DNA of 64,000 nt. Source: an uncultured Bacteroidia bacterium. GTDB lineage: Bacteria > Bacteroidota > Bacteroidia > Bacteroidales > UBA932. The notes under the pieces are model-generated. The model worked only from the letters and a program-made list of their open reading frames with translations, made no database searches and was not told the DNA's origin. Below, one piece after another: positions 50,071-57,742 of the stretch (position 1 is its first letter; every line of letters starts with the position of its first letter). Both the position numbers and the translations under genes were made by a program. The stretch spans positions 1 through 64,000 of the forward strand of contig CADASN010000006.1 in the NCBI GenBank assembly GCA_902790635.1. The letters run 5' to 3'.

Positions 50071-51252
50071 ATGTACAACGGTGTAAAAGGGATGAAAATC
50101 AGACTTGAAAGACCGGAAGATTACCGTGCGGTTGAGATTCTCACCCGCGAGGCTTTTTGGAATGTGTATCGTCCCGGATGCACGGAGCACTTTGTGTTGC
50201 ATTGTTATAGGGGCAATCCGGACTTCATTCCGGAACTGGACTTTGTGATGGAGGAGAATGGCCTGTTGATAGGCCACGTAATGTTCTCCAAGGCGGAACT
50301 GCTGCTGCCTGACGGTACGCGAAAGCCGTCCTGGACCTTCGGCCCCATCTGCATCCATCCGGACTATAAACGCAAAGGATATGGTCTAAAACTATTGAGT
50401 TTTGCGTTGGACAGGGCTCGCGAAACGGGGGTCGGGTTTCTTTGTATGGAGGGTAACATCGATTTCTACAGTCATGCCGGATTCTCGCTGGCAAGCGGCT
50501 TCGGTATCCACTATCACGACTTTCCCAAAGAGGATCCGGTTCCCTTCTTTCTGGCTCAGGAGCTGATTCCCGGTTGGCTTAAGACCAACGGTATAGAAGA
50601 AGCAACATACTGTCCCCCCAAGGGATATTTCGTTGCGGATGAGAATCCGGAGGCATTTGAAGCCTTTGAGGCTACCTTTCCTGTAAAGGAGAAGAAGCGC
50701 CTTCCCGGACAACTGTTTTACGACGGAGTGATGGAAACAGGCCGCATCATTCTCCGCCCCTGGCGTGACAGCGATGCTCCTGCGTTATTTAAGTGGGCAT
50801 CAGATCCAGATGTAGGCCCCCGGGCCGGCTGGGCTCCGCATCAGAACGTCGAGGAGAGTCTGGAGGTTATCCGGACGGTCTTTTGCGATGCCACCAACAC
50901 CTGGGCCATAGAGCTGAAGGAGGCCGGAGAAGCTATTGGAGCAATGGGCTACGGCCCGTCTTGCGAGTGCAAGCTGCCGGCCCGTGACGGCGAGCCTCTT
51001 ATCGGCTATTGGATAGCAAAGCCCTATTGGAACAGAGGTATTTGCACAGAAGCGCTGGGGTTGATGATTGAGCATATCCGGTGTATGACCGATATCAAAT
51101 CCCTTATATCCGGACACTATATCGACAACCCGGCCAGCGGGCGCGTAATGGAGAAGTGCGGATTCATCCCCACCGGAGAAACCGTAATCGATGAAACCCA
51201 GTATCAGGGTGCCGACCGGCCCATCAGAGTGATGCGGCTGACAGTTAGATAA
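50071..51252 (+). CDS. Tandem GNAT acetyltransferase
   Basis: 393 residues with two acetyltransferase domains. The first (about 8-210) is YhbS-like with IRLERPEDYRAVEILTREAF and FGPICIHPDYKRKGYGLKLL (acetyl-CoA loop). The second (about 225-393) is RimJ/RimL-like: GRIILRPWRDSDAPALFKW, IGYWIAKPYWNRGICTEALG, NPASGRVMEKCGF. A second ATG at 50092 could be the real start. Substrates unknown. Both domains keep the pyrophosphate loop, so both may be active. Confidence 0.85.
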   Translation: MYNGVKGMKIRLERPEDYRAVEILTREAFWNVYRPGCTEHFVLHCYRGNPDFIPELDFVMEENGLLIGHVMFSKAELLLPDGTRKPSWTFGPICIHPDYKRKGYGLKLLSFALDRARETGVGFLCMEGNIDFYSHAGFSLASGFGIHYHDFPKEDPVPFFLAQELIPGWLKTNGIEEATYCPPKGYFVADENPEAFEAFEATFPVKEKKRLPGQLFYDGVMETGRIILRPWRDSDAPALFKWASDPDVGPRAGWAPHQNVEESLEVIRTVFCDATNTWAIELKEAGEAIGAMGYGPSCECKLPARDGEPLIGYWIAKPYWNRGICTEALGLMIEHIRCMTDIKSLISGHYIDNPASGRVMEKCGFIPTGETVIDETQYQGADRPIRVMRLTVR

Positions 51253-51387
51253 GATGGAAGATTTCAGACCACGGTCTGATTTTAGGTCAACGGTGCTTTA
51301 TCGGGTGGTCAAGTTATTTAGCCAAATCTCGCAAAAATGTTTGGTTTTGGCTAAAAATTTTCATTGCATTTGTAAAAACATGACACC

Positions 51388-51522
51388 ATGCTGATAGGAA
51401 GAATAGCAGAACAAGAGATGCTCCGTGAGGCCCTTCGAAAAGACCAGTCTATGGGCTACGCCGTTCCCAACTACGGCAACGTGTACAGCTGCTCCATGAC
51501 GGAGTTTTTATTCAGCAAGTGA
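51388..51522 (+). pseudogene. Remnant of an AAA/DUF4143-type ATPase
   Basis: A 44-codon frame begins MLIGRIAEQEMLREAL, the usual first turn of Bacteroidota ATPases of the MLVGR-E-L type, and ends YGNVYSCSMTEFLFSK, like their last strand (TTYGL-N-YS--TMDDLF). Everything between, including Walker A and B, is missing. Internal deletion is the simplest reading. Confidence 0.45.
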
Positions 51523-51534
51523 CCGAAAAAAGAG

Positions 51535-51542
51535 TATCTTTG
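51535..51542 (+). promoter_or_regulatory. TAnnTTTG promoter box (TATCTTTG)
   Basis: TATCTTTG ends 8 nt before the ATG at 51551 of the membrane-anchored protein gene. Confidence 0.5.
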
Positions 51543-51550
51543 TATCCGTT

Positions 51551-52750
51551 ATGGAAAAGAAAACCAAAAGAAGATTTGACTGGAGCAGGCTTTTTGTGAC
51601 CGTCCTGGGTACTGCCATCGGCGTAGCGCTCACCTTTATCGTAAGCGGAATACTGGAGCGCCGTAGCAAGGCGCAAGCCCAGCGGCTCACGGCCATCATG
51701 GTTATTCACGACATAGACAATTCCGTCGAGATTATGAAAAACATGAAGGCGGAAGAAGAACGGAATGGCGAATTGCTGCGCTCAGCCCTGAAACAAAGGG
51801 ACCATCTGGAAGGGATGCCGTTCGACTCGCTTTACAGCGTCCTGAGCATTCTGGCTGCTTCCCATTCGGATTTCAACTTCGATACATCCAAGGAGAAGAT
51901 TTTCAACAGCGACCTGGACACCTGGCAGAATCTGGGCAACATGGCGTTTCTGGACAATGCCCAGAATTTTTATCATTACAGAAAAAGGGCTCAGGATGAC
52001 ATGAACGAGTCAACGGTGTGGGAGAGACCCCTTCCCAACGAAGAGTACATGCAATTAATCATGGGTTCCGGATGGGTGACGGAGGAAGAGTTTGCTGCCA
52101 TCTTACAGCCGTTCCTGGAAGAGAAACTCCACGAAAACAGGGTTGTCTACTACATCAATGTTTCTTCTAGCCGACTGGACTATCTGACGCAACTGATTGA
52201 CTATTGGACCGGGTTGAATGATGAGAACAAGTTCCTGATGGGCATCTCGGACCGGGAGTTGGAAGACTATGTCAACAATATCAACAAGAAGGGTGTTTTC
52301 TTGAACCGGTCGAGACTGCTGGGCCATTGGGTTTTGAATGTAGGGGATCAAACCAACGAATATGACTTCCACTCAGACCGCGGTTATGACTTTTCCAGTG
52401 ACTACGCGCCTGCTTTCGTAAAGTCGATGTTCTTTTCCGGCAAGCTGAAGATTAGGTTCTCCTATCGTGGAAAATGGGCTTTCCAGGGTGATTCGCTGGT
52501 TTTGACCCCCGACTTCAATACGACGGATGTGATCGTGGATCCGAGCGCCCTGGTGCCGGAAGAAAACATGCAGGACAGCCTGGACGCCTGGGTAATCCGA
52601 TATCGGGAGCAGTCGATAAACAACTTCAAGGAAAAGGCAGACAAAGGGGAAAAATATACCGTCAAACCTCTCCTGGACTCTTCCCACGACAAAATGGAAT
52701 GGACCGAACCCGACGGGAAGGTGCGTTACCTGAAGCGAAAGGAAGAATAA
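51551..52750 (+). CDS. Membrane-anchored protein of unknown function
   Basis: 399 residues. A basic cytoplasmic start (MEKKTKRRFDW) precedes one membrane helix (LFVTVLGTAIGVALTFIVSGIL). The rest is mostly helical and charged; about residues 40-75 could be a coiled coil (DNSVEIMKNMKAEEERNGEL). The C-terminal third (LKIRFSYRGKWAFQGDSLVLTPDF) looks beta-rich. I do not recognise a family; similar single-pass proteins exist in Bacteroidales. The lipoprotein gene follows after 27 bases. Confidence 0.6.
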   Translation: MEKKTKRRFDWSRLFVTVLGTAIGVALTFIVSGILERRSKAQAQRLTAIMVIHDIDNSVEIMKNMKAEEERNGELLRSALKQRDHLEGMPFDSLYSVLSILAASHSDFNFDTSKEKIFNSDLDTWQNLGNMAFLDNAQNFYHYRKRAQDDMNESTVWERPLPNEEYMQLIMGSGWVTEEEFAAILQPFLEEKLHENRVVYYINVSSSRLDYLTQLIDYWTGLNDENKFLMGISDRELEDYVNNINKKGVFLNRSRLLGHWVLNVGDQTNEYDFHSDRGYDFSSDYAPAFVKSMFFSGKLKIRFSYRGKWAFQGDSLVLTPDFNTTDVIVDPSALVPEENMQDSLDAWVIRYREQSINNFKEKADKGEKYTVKPLLDSSHDKMEWTEPDGKVRYLKRKEE

Positions 52751-52762
52751 TGGCCGTTGTTT

Positions 52763-52770
52763 TATCTTTG
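52763..52770 (+). promoter_or_regulatory. TAnnTTTG promoter box (TATCTTTG)
   Basis: TATCTTTG lies 7 nt before the ATG at 52778; a -33 element is weak. Suggests a separate, nearly leaderless transcript. Confidence 0.45.
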
Positions 52771-52777
52771 TTTTGAT

Positions 52778-53848
52778 ATGATAAAGATTACTAGCCACGC
52801 AGCCCTATGCTGCATAATGCTGGTGGCGGGCCTGGCCGCATGCACCAGCCGGCAACCATCCGCCCTGAAGTATCGCTTTGCCTCGCAGGAAGAAGGACAG
52901 CAGTTGAAATTGGTTAACACCTCCTATTTCGAGGCTTTGACGCAGAACGATATTGATTGGAAGTTGCAATCTTCCGGCCAGTCGTTGGAAGAATTCAAGG
53001 CCGTTGCCGCAGAGCAGATAAGGGAGTTTTCCGAAGAGGAAAAGAAAGCCATCAGCAAGGTCATGGACTTCATTGAAGGCCGCGCGGCCGAGTTGGGCTT
53101 CCGCCTGCCTGTGTCCGGAGAAATAATCTTTATCAAAACCGACATGGGGGATGAGGGGCACATGGGCGGATATACGCAAAAGAACGAGATTTACCTCAGT
53201 GCCGATGAAGCCGAGTATATGGCCCGCGCATTTCAGGCAGATCCGGAATTTGACGCCGACTACCTGGAATACCTCATCCATTTCGGCCGCGGGCTCATAT
53301 CCCACGAAGTCTTCCATTGCCTGACCAGAAATAATGCTGAGTTCCGGGAGGCGATGTATGGCCTGATTGGCTTCAAGGTGATGGACCATGATGTGGCGTT
53401 CGGGCCCACCGTCCGCAACCTGCTGCTGCAGAACCCGGACGTAGAGCATAATGACTGCTGGGGAGAGTTTACTATCGATGGGCAGAAACGCCGCTGCGCC
53501 CTGGTTGCCGTTTATCCCGGCACCTACGCAGAGGCTGCCGCGGATGACCCCGACGCAAACTTCTATGCCTGTATGCAAAGCGTTCTGGTGCCGCTTGACG
53601 CTCCTGATACCATGATCCCGATTGAGGATGTGCCCGGTTTCTATGATGTGATGGGCCGTAACACCGACTACATCTGTGTGCCGGAAGAATGCCTGGCCGA
53701 GAACTTTTCCTTCCTGATTTCCTACGGCTTCTTCGGCCGCTACGACCTCACCCCCGACACCCGCAAAGTCCTATTCGTCCCCTACATCACCCCGGCTCTC
53801 ATCCGTAACATTCATGCTACGCTTCTGGAACACTTCCCCGGGCGTTAG
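52778..53848 (+). CDS. Putative zincin-like lipoprotein
   Basis: 356 residues with a lipobox signal (MIKITSHAALCCIMLVAGLAAC). Residues 176-180 read HEVFH, an HExxH zinc motif, within GRGLISHEVFHCLTRNN and followed by EAMYGLIGFKVM as a candidate for the third ligand. Helical N-terminal part about 45-110. No named peptidase family recognised; activity is a guess from the motif. Confidence 0.6.
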   Translation: MIKITSHAALCCIMLVAGLAACTSRQPSALKYRFASQEEGQQLKLVNTSYFEALTQNDIDWKLQSSGQSLEEFKAVAAEQIREFSEEEKKAISKVMDFIEGRAAELGFRLPVSGEIIFIKTDMGDEGHMGGYTQKNEIYLSADEAEYMARAFQADPEFDADYLEYLIHFGRGLISHEVFHCLTRNNAEFREAMYGLIGFKVMDHDVAFGPTVRNLLLQNPDVEHNDCWGEFTIDGQKRRCALVAVYPGTYAEAAADDPDANFYACMQSVLVPLDAPDTMIPIEDVPGFYDVMGRNTDYICVPEECLAENFSFLISYGFFGRYDLTPDTRKVLFVPYITPALIRNIHATLLEHFPGR

Positions 53849-53908
53849 ATGTTTTCGTATTCTTAGAAGAAAAAATGCCGCCCAGAGTGGCTATGAGTAG
53901 CAGTGGAA

Positions 53909-55042
53909 TTAATATTGCTCCATTGCTAAATATCTGGACAGGAACACATTATATACGGAATACGAAGTTCGGTCTTCCTCGGTTGTGGCTAGAACAAGTT
54001 CTTTGTCAATAAGGGCTTTTATATTCCTTAACGCCGTTGGTCCTGAGGTGATGCCATATTTTGATAGGAATGCAGAAGACGTTATCTGCAAAACGCTGTC
54101 TTCCTTTGCAATCGCGCTGAGCATCTTCCATTGAGCACGTGTAATCAGCCGTCGGATTTCCCTGAATCTCTCCCGCTCGCCGTCAAGAATTGCCTGTATG
54201 GCCTTAAGCACGATATCCCTATCGACTTTGCTATCGGATAGTGAGAATACTTCATTGCAAAGACGTTGTGTGTAATATGTGTGTACCCGGGTCCATTCCA
54301 GGATATAGTCAATAGATTCGCTGTCGATGTTTTTTCCGGCTGATTCGAACTTCTCCCGAATAAATGCGCCATAAACCTTCACGGGCAGCTTCGTCAGATA
54401 GCAAAAGGATGTGCTCTCGTAAAAAGGCTTCTTGGCGTTGGTGAACATATCGGTCATCGTGTGCTTCTTGCTACCACAGTAGATGAATCGGACATTGTGC
54501 AGATGCTGGATATGTTTCCTAAGGATTGCCTCCATGTTAATACCTTCGTATTCCTGTATTTGCTGGAACTCGTCAATGGCAAAGACAATCATCTGCGGAT
54601 AGCTCTCGAGATAACCCAGAACATCTTTTAATGTGTTTTGTTGTTGATTCTCATCGGCAAAAGAAAAAGAGACTTGAGGCGAACCAGTCATTGGGTCTAA
54701 CCCAAGTAATGGCCTGACACTTTTTAAGGACTTGAAGAAGGCGGATATCCGATGCTGTTTCTTTAGTTTGGATACAACCGCATCAGAAAGGGCCTTTATG
54801 AATTCTTCTAGGGAGAGCGTGTCACTGATATCTGCATAGATGGTTTCATAAGGTAGTTGTCGTTCTTTTATCTCTTCAAACACGCGGAATATTAATCCGG
54901 TCTTACCCAACCTGCGAGGTGAGATAAGTGTGGTATTGCGCCCGTTTGTGATATTGCGGAGGATTTCTTCCGACTCTTTTTCCCGGTCGCAAAAGTACTT
55001 CTTTGATTTGAAGGGTTCCAGTATAAAAGGATTCTCAAGCAT
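53909..55042 (-). CDS. AAA+ ATPase of the archaeal-ATPase type
   Basis: 377 residues. N-terminal PFILEPFKSKKYFCDREKE, Walker A as ISPRRLGKTGLI, Walker B as MIVFAIDEFQQI, sensor region RFIYCGSKKHT and a C-terminal winged helix (SSAFLSKYGITSGPTALRNIKAL). Such stand-alone ATPases are frequent and of unknown role in Bacteroidota, often near mobile DNA. AT-richer than its neighbours. A strong promoter with a palindrome in its spacer lies upstream. Confidence 0.8.
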   Translation of the reverse strand: MLENPFILEPFKSKKYFCDREKESEEILRNITNGRNTTLISPRRLGKTGLIFRVFEEIKERQLPYETIYADISDTLSLEEFIKALSDAVVSKLKKQHRISAFFKSLKSVRPLLGLDPMTGSPQVSFSFADENQQQNTLKDVLGYLESYPQMIVFAIDEFQQIQEYEGINMEAILRKHIQHLHNVRFIYCGSKKHTMTDMFTNAKKPFYESTSFCYLTKLPVKVYGAFIREKFESAGKNIDSESIDYILEWTRVHTYYTQRLCNEVFSLSDSKVDRDIVLKAIQAILDGERERFREIRRLITRAQWKMLSAIAKEDSVLQITSSAFLSKYGITSGPTALRNIKALIDKELVLATTEEDRTSYSVYNVFLSRYLAMEQY

Positions 55043-55058
55043 AGGTCTCTTGTTTTTG

Positions 55059-55089
55059 CAAATATAATTAACATAATGTTAATAACAAA
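55059..55089 (-). promoter_or_regulatory. Promoter with operator-like palindrome for the AAA ATPase
   Basis: TTTG at 55089-55086 and TATATTTG at 55066-55059 on the minus strand, 19 bp apart. The spacer is filled by ATTAACAT-A-ATGTTAAT (55067-55083), a perfect 8-bp inverted repeat that could bind a repressor. Confidence 0.6.
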
Positions 55090-55191
55090 TTGTTTTCGCA
55101 AAAACCATGGTTAAATCTGCCGTAAGGAGACTAAAAGTGACCGTGAAAATGTCGTTTATTTGTATTCGATAAATCGGGAAATTGCATGTCT

Positions 55192-55257
55192 TGCCCGACC
55201 TGATCGGGCATCTCTAACAGGGTGATTAGCAAAGAGATTCCCGGTCAGGCCGGGAAT
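55192..55257. repeat. Double-hairpin intergenic repeat
   Basis: TGCCCGA-CCTGA-TCGGGCA at 55192-55210 and ATTCCCGG-TCAGG-CCGGGAAT at 55237-55257. This pair of small stems is of the kind dispersed in intergenic DNA of many bacteria. No coding frame. Confidence 0.6.
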
Positions 55258-55316
55258 GACGGATGTCTGGAAGAAAAATGTGACCAAATGCGACCAAATT
55301 TTGGGGATACAAAAAA

Positions 55317-55362
55317 CAAGACTTTGTAAAGTGTTTGAAAATCAACAACTTACAAAGTCTTG
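55317..55362 (-). terminator. Intrinsic terminator of tRNA-Leu(UAA)
   Basis: CAAGACTTTGTAA and TTACAAAGTCTTG form a perfect 13-bp stem with a 20-nt loop; on the minus strand it is followed by TTTTTT. Confidence 0.8.
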
Positions 55363-55416
55363 TTGTGCCTCGGGCGGGACTCGAACCCGCACGGCCGTTT
55401 CGGGCCAAGGGATTTT

Positions 55417-56141
55417 CTTGCCACTATGGCTTTCGCCACCATTCACTGTTTGTGGTCCGGACTATTCCTTCACCATGGATCTGAGATCTTTAGGTGTGTC
55501 GTGTCTAGTCTCTGCACCTTCCTCCCGTAGGAGGCTTGGCTCAAGATTACCATCGGCATGACCCGTTAAGGTTTCCTTGAATTTACGACATTCTACATCG
55601 TTCTTTTCAGAACGCGCACTCATTCGTGCTCTTCCTCGATAATTACTTGTAAGTGCATGGCAATTGGGGCAAAGTAATTGGAGATTCTCAAGTCGATTAT
55701 CTGAATTTAATCCATTTATATGATGAATCTCCAATGGAATTGGCTTATCCTGCCATGTATCAAGACCACATTTTTCACATCGGCATATCCCTGTAGTTCT
55801 TTTATAATGCTCGCGAAGCCTCCACGAACATTTATATGAAGAATTCTCTATAAAGATATCTTGATCTGAAAAACCACTCTTGGGTTTGAAAGCAAGGCCA
55901 ACATTCCAGCCTTGACCTGTAAAATGGGAACTATCCATTCCGTTATCGATTATTAATCGCTTAATAGTTCGATAGTTTCCACCAATAGGTTTAAGCCCTA
56001 ATTGTCGCAAAACACCGGCAACGGATTTGTTATCTGCAACCGCTTGTTTTACATCATCAATCGTGTAGCCTACTCTGCTCATATTGCAAAGTTAAGCTTT
56101 ACTCTCACGTTTTACAAATAATTATGTCAAAGAACTAGCAT
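55417..56141 (-). other. Group I intron (IC3-like) in tRNA-Leu(UAA)
   Basis: 725 bp. The exon before it ends in U and the intron ends in G, as group I rules require. Core motifs on the minus strand: P3 TGTCGT (55590-55585) with ACGACA (55502-55497), AAATTCAAGGAAACC (55584-55570, P4/P5), GAGCCAAGCC (55542-55533), GCAGAGACTAGAC (55515-55503, P7 5' side), GGAATAGTCC (55468-55459, P7 3' side) and GTGGCGAAAGCCA (55439-55427, P9). The order and sequence closely resemble the Azoarcus/Anabaena tRNA introns. An HNH reading frame fills 55462-56082. Confidence 0.9.
55462..56082 (-). CDS. HNH homing endonuclease encoded in the intron
   Basis: 206 residues. N-terminal helices (VGYTIDDVKQAVADNKSV, RTIKRLIIDNG) may bind DNA. 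The HNH domain (about 98-155) has CEKCGL and CPNCH as zinc Cys pairs, with PLEIHHINGLNSDNRLENLQLL as the catalytic HH...N block. The last 40 residues (KFKETLTGHADGNLEPSLLR onward) are coded by the intron core itself, and the TAG stop lies inside P7. Expected to cut intronless tRNA-Leu genes and promote intron spread; activity not shown. Confidence 0.88.
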   Translation of the reverse strand: MSRVGYTIDDVKQAVADNKSVAGVLRQLGLKPIGGNYRTIKRLIIDNGMDSSHFTGQGWNVGLAFKPKSGFSDQDIFIENSSYKCSWRLREHYKRTTGICRCEKCGLDTWQDKPIPLEIHHINGLNSDNRLENLQLLCPNCHALTSNYRGRARMSARSEKNDVECRKFKETLTGHADGNLEPSLLREEGAETRHDTPKDLRSMVKE

Positions 56142-56182
56142 AAGTCCCTCGTGTCTACCATTCCACCACCAAGGCGTGGTTG

Positions 56183-56190
56183 CAAAGGTA
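56183..56190 (-). promoter_or_regulatory. TAnnTTTG promoter box (TACCTTTG) of tRNA-Leu(UAA)
   Basis: TACCTTTG on the minus strand ends 7 nt before the tRNA 5' end; TTGG lies 18 bp upstream as a possible -33. Confidence 0.5.
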
Positions 56191-56223
56191 GTTATTTTTT
56201 GCCAACTACCAATGCACCGGAAA

Positions 56224-57738
56224 CTACTGCGGACGCGGGCCGCCGGGACGGCCGCCGCCCATGCCGAAGAAGCCGCGCTGTTCGGTCTTGGCGTTCGGGT
56301 CGATGGCCTTGGCAACGATCTCGGCGATCTTGCGGGCGCCCTGCTGGGTCGGATGGATGCCATCCGCCTGATAGAGAGCATCCTGGCCGGTGAAGGCCGT
56401 ATGGAGATCGATGATCTCCAGCTTGTTCTTCTTTGCGGCAGCTTCGATGGCGGGGATCTCCTCCCCGGCAATCAGCTGCTCATTGATGGTCCAGCTGTCC
56501 TTGATGGCGGGAATCGGCGTGCAGAGCAGGATCCGCGGCTTCGAAGGCAGGGCCTTCAGCGCATCGATCATCTTCTGCAGGTCGGCGGCGAAAGCCTTCC
56601 GGTCCTTCCAGTTGTGCGACTTGGTGTCGTTGGTGCCCAGCTTGATCACGACCACGTCCGGCTGGAACGCCAGCGCATCCTGCCAGGCCAGTTCGTTCGT
56701 GTACGGCAGGTCGCCGGTCGTCATCAGCGTACGGGCGGATACGCCCAGGTTCTTCACGAAATAGCCGTCTCCCAGCATCGTCTGCATCTGGGCGGGATAG
56801 CCGTTGGTGCTGCGCAGGTCGATGCCGTGGCCGTCCGTGATGCTGTCGCCGATGCAGGCCACGCGGACGGCGTCCTGCCGGGGCGCCTTCAGGTTCTCCA
56901 GCCAGGCCGAGAGGTCGGAGACCATCTGGTCATGGTAGGCGAAGAACGGCATGTAGCCGTAGCCATGCCCGCCGGTCGGATAGATGTGGATCGAGCAGCT
57001 GTTGCCGGCATTGCGCATCGCGGTGTAGTAGGCGATCGCGTTCGGCACGGGCGGCACGAGGTTGTCGTCGCTCGAGAGCACGAGGAAGGCGGGCGGGGTG
57101 ATGTGGCTGCGCACCTGGCGCTCATTGCTGTACAGCGCCACCAGCGCCGGGTCCTTCTGTCCCTCTTCGCCGAGCAGGCCATCCAGGGAGCCCTGGTGCG
57201 TGCCGCGTCCCATCGTGATCACCGGATAGACCAGGATCTGGAAATCGGGACGCAGCTCATAGGGTGTGTGCGTAGCAATCGTGGAGGCGAGGTGACCGCC
57301 GGCGGAGGAGCCCATGATGCCGATGTCGCGGGGATTCAGTTTCCACACGGCAGCACTGTCGCGCACGATGCGCATGGCCGTCTCGACGTCCGTGATGGGC
57401 AGGGTCCGGTCCCCGTGGGGGATGCGGTAGTTCACGAGCATGAATGCGATGCCACGCTCATTGAAAAACGGTGCCCAGGCCGATCCTTCATGGGTATTGG
57501 ACAGCACGGCATAGCCGCCGCCCGGGCAGTCGACGACCGCGCGTCCGGTCGGCTCCTGAGGCAGATATACCACCATCTGCGCCGCCCCGTCGGGGGTCAG
57601 GTCCAGCGTGAACTGACGCGCCGGCACGGCCAGCCCTTCGAGGACGGGCGCCTGGCCGAAGCCGAAACCCGGCTGTGCGCCGGCGGTCAGCGCAACCGCC
57701 AGCAGCAGGGAGATGAATACAAACTTTTTCATATCCAT
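56224..57738 (-). CDS. Two-domain secreted esterase (alpha/beta hydrolase plus SGNH hydrolase)
   Basis: 504 residues with signal peptide (MKKFVFISLLLAVALTAGAQ; an ATG two codons earlier is the formal start). The first domain (about 35-285) is an esterase-lipase: CPGGGYAVLS, GIMGSSAGGHLAST (nucleophile Ser) and YPTGGHGYGY. The second (about 300-490) is SGNH: VACIGDSITDGHG, LGVSARTL, VIKLGTNDTKS, DGIHPTQQG. The pairing suggests deacetylation of a polysaccharide such as xylan. It follows rodA with almost no gap. Confidence 0.88.
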   Translation of the reverse strand: MDMKKFVFISLLLAVALTAGAQPGFGFGQAPVLEGLAVPARQFTLDLTPDGAAQMVVYLPQEPTGRAVVDCPGGGYAVLSNTHEGSAWAPFFNERGIAFMLVNYRIPHGDRTLPITDVETAMRIVRDSAAVWKLNPRDIGIMGSSAGGHLASTIATHTPYELRPDFQILVYPVITMGRGTHQGSLDGLLGEEGQKDPALVALYSNERQVRSHITPPAFLVLSSDDNLVPPVPNAIAYYTAMRNAGNSCSIHIYPTGGHGYGYMPFFAYHDQMVSDLSAWLENLKAPRQDAVRVACIGDSITDGHGIDLRSTNGYPAQMQTMLGDGYFVKNLGVSARTLMTTGDLPYTNELAWQDALAFQPDVVVIKLGTNDTKSHNWKDRKAFAADLQKMIDALKALPSKPRILLCTPIPAIKDSWTINEQLIAGEEIPAIEAAAKKNKLEIIDLHTAFTGQDALYQADGIHPTQQGARKIAEIVAKAIDPNAKTEQRGFFGMGGGRPGGPRPQ

Positions 57739-57742
57739 AAAA

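Larger units (their letters stand above)
55366..56175 (-). tRNA. tRNA-Leu (anticodon TAA) interrupted by a group I intron
   Basis: The 5' exon (56175-56142, 34 nt) begins GCCTTGGTGGTGGAATGG and ends GGGACTT; the 3' exon (55416-55366, 51 nt) begins AAAATCCC and ends CCGAGGC plus A. Joined, they give acceptor GCCTTGG/CCGAGGC, an AGGGA/TCCCT anticodon stem around CTTAAAA (anticodon TAA), a long variable arm and a T arm GCGGGTTCGAGTCCCGC: a complete 85-nt class II tRNA. The intron lies between U34 and A35, the same site as in cyanobacteria and plastids. A TACCTTTG box lies at 56190-56183 on its strand. Confidence 0.93.

Noticed and set aside
55250-55440. Pseudogene of tRNA-Leu (3' half only)
   Set aside because: The missing 5' half is present at 56142-56175, and the sequence between has group I intron motifs, so the tRNA is split and not broken.
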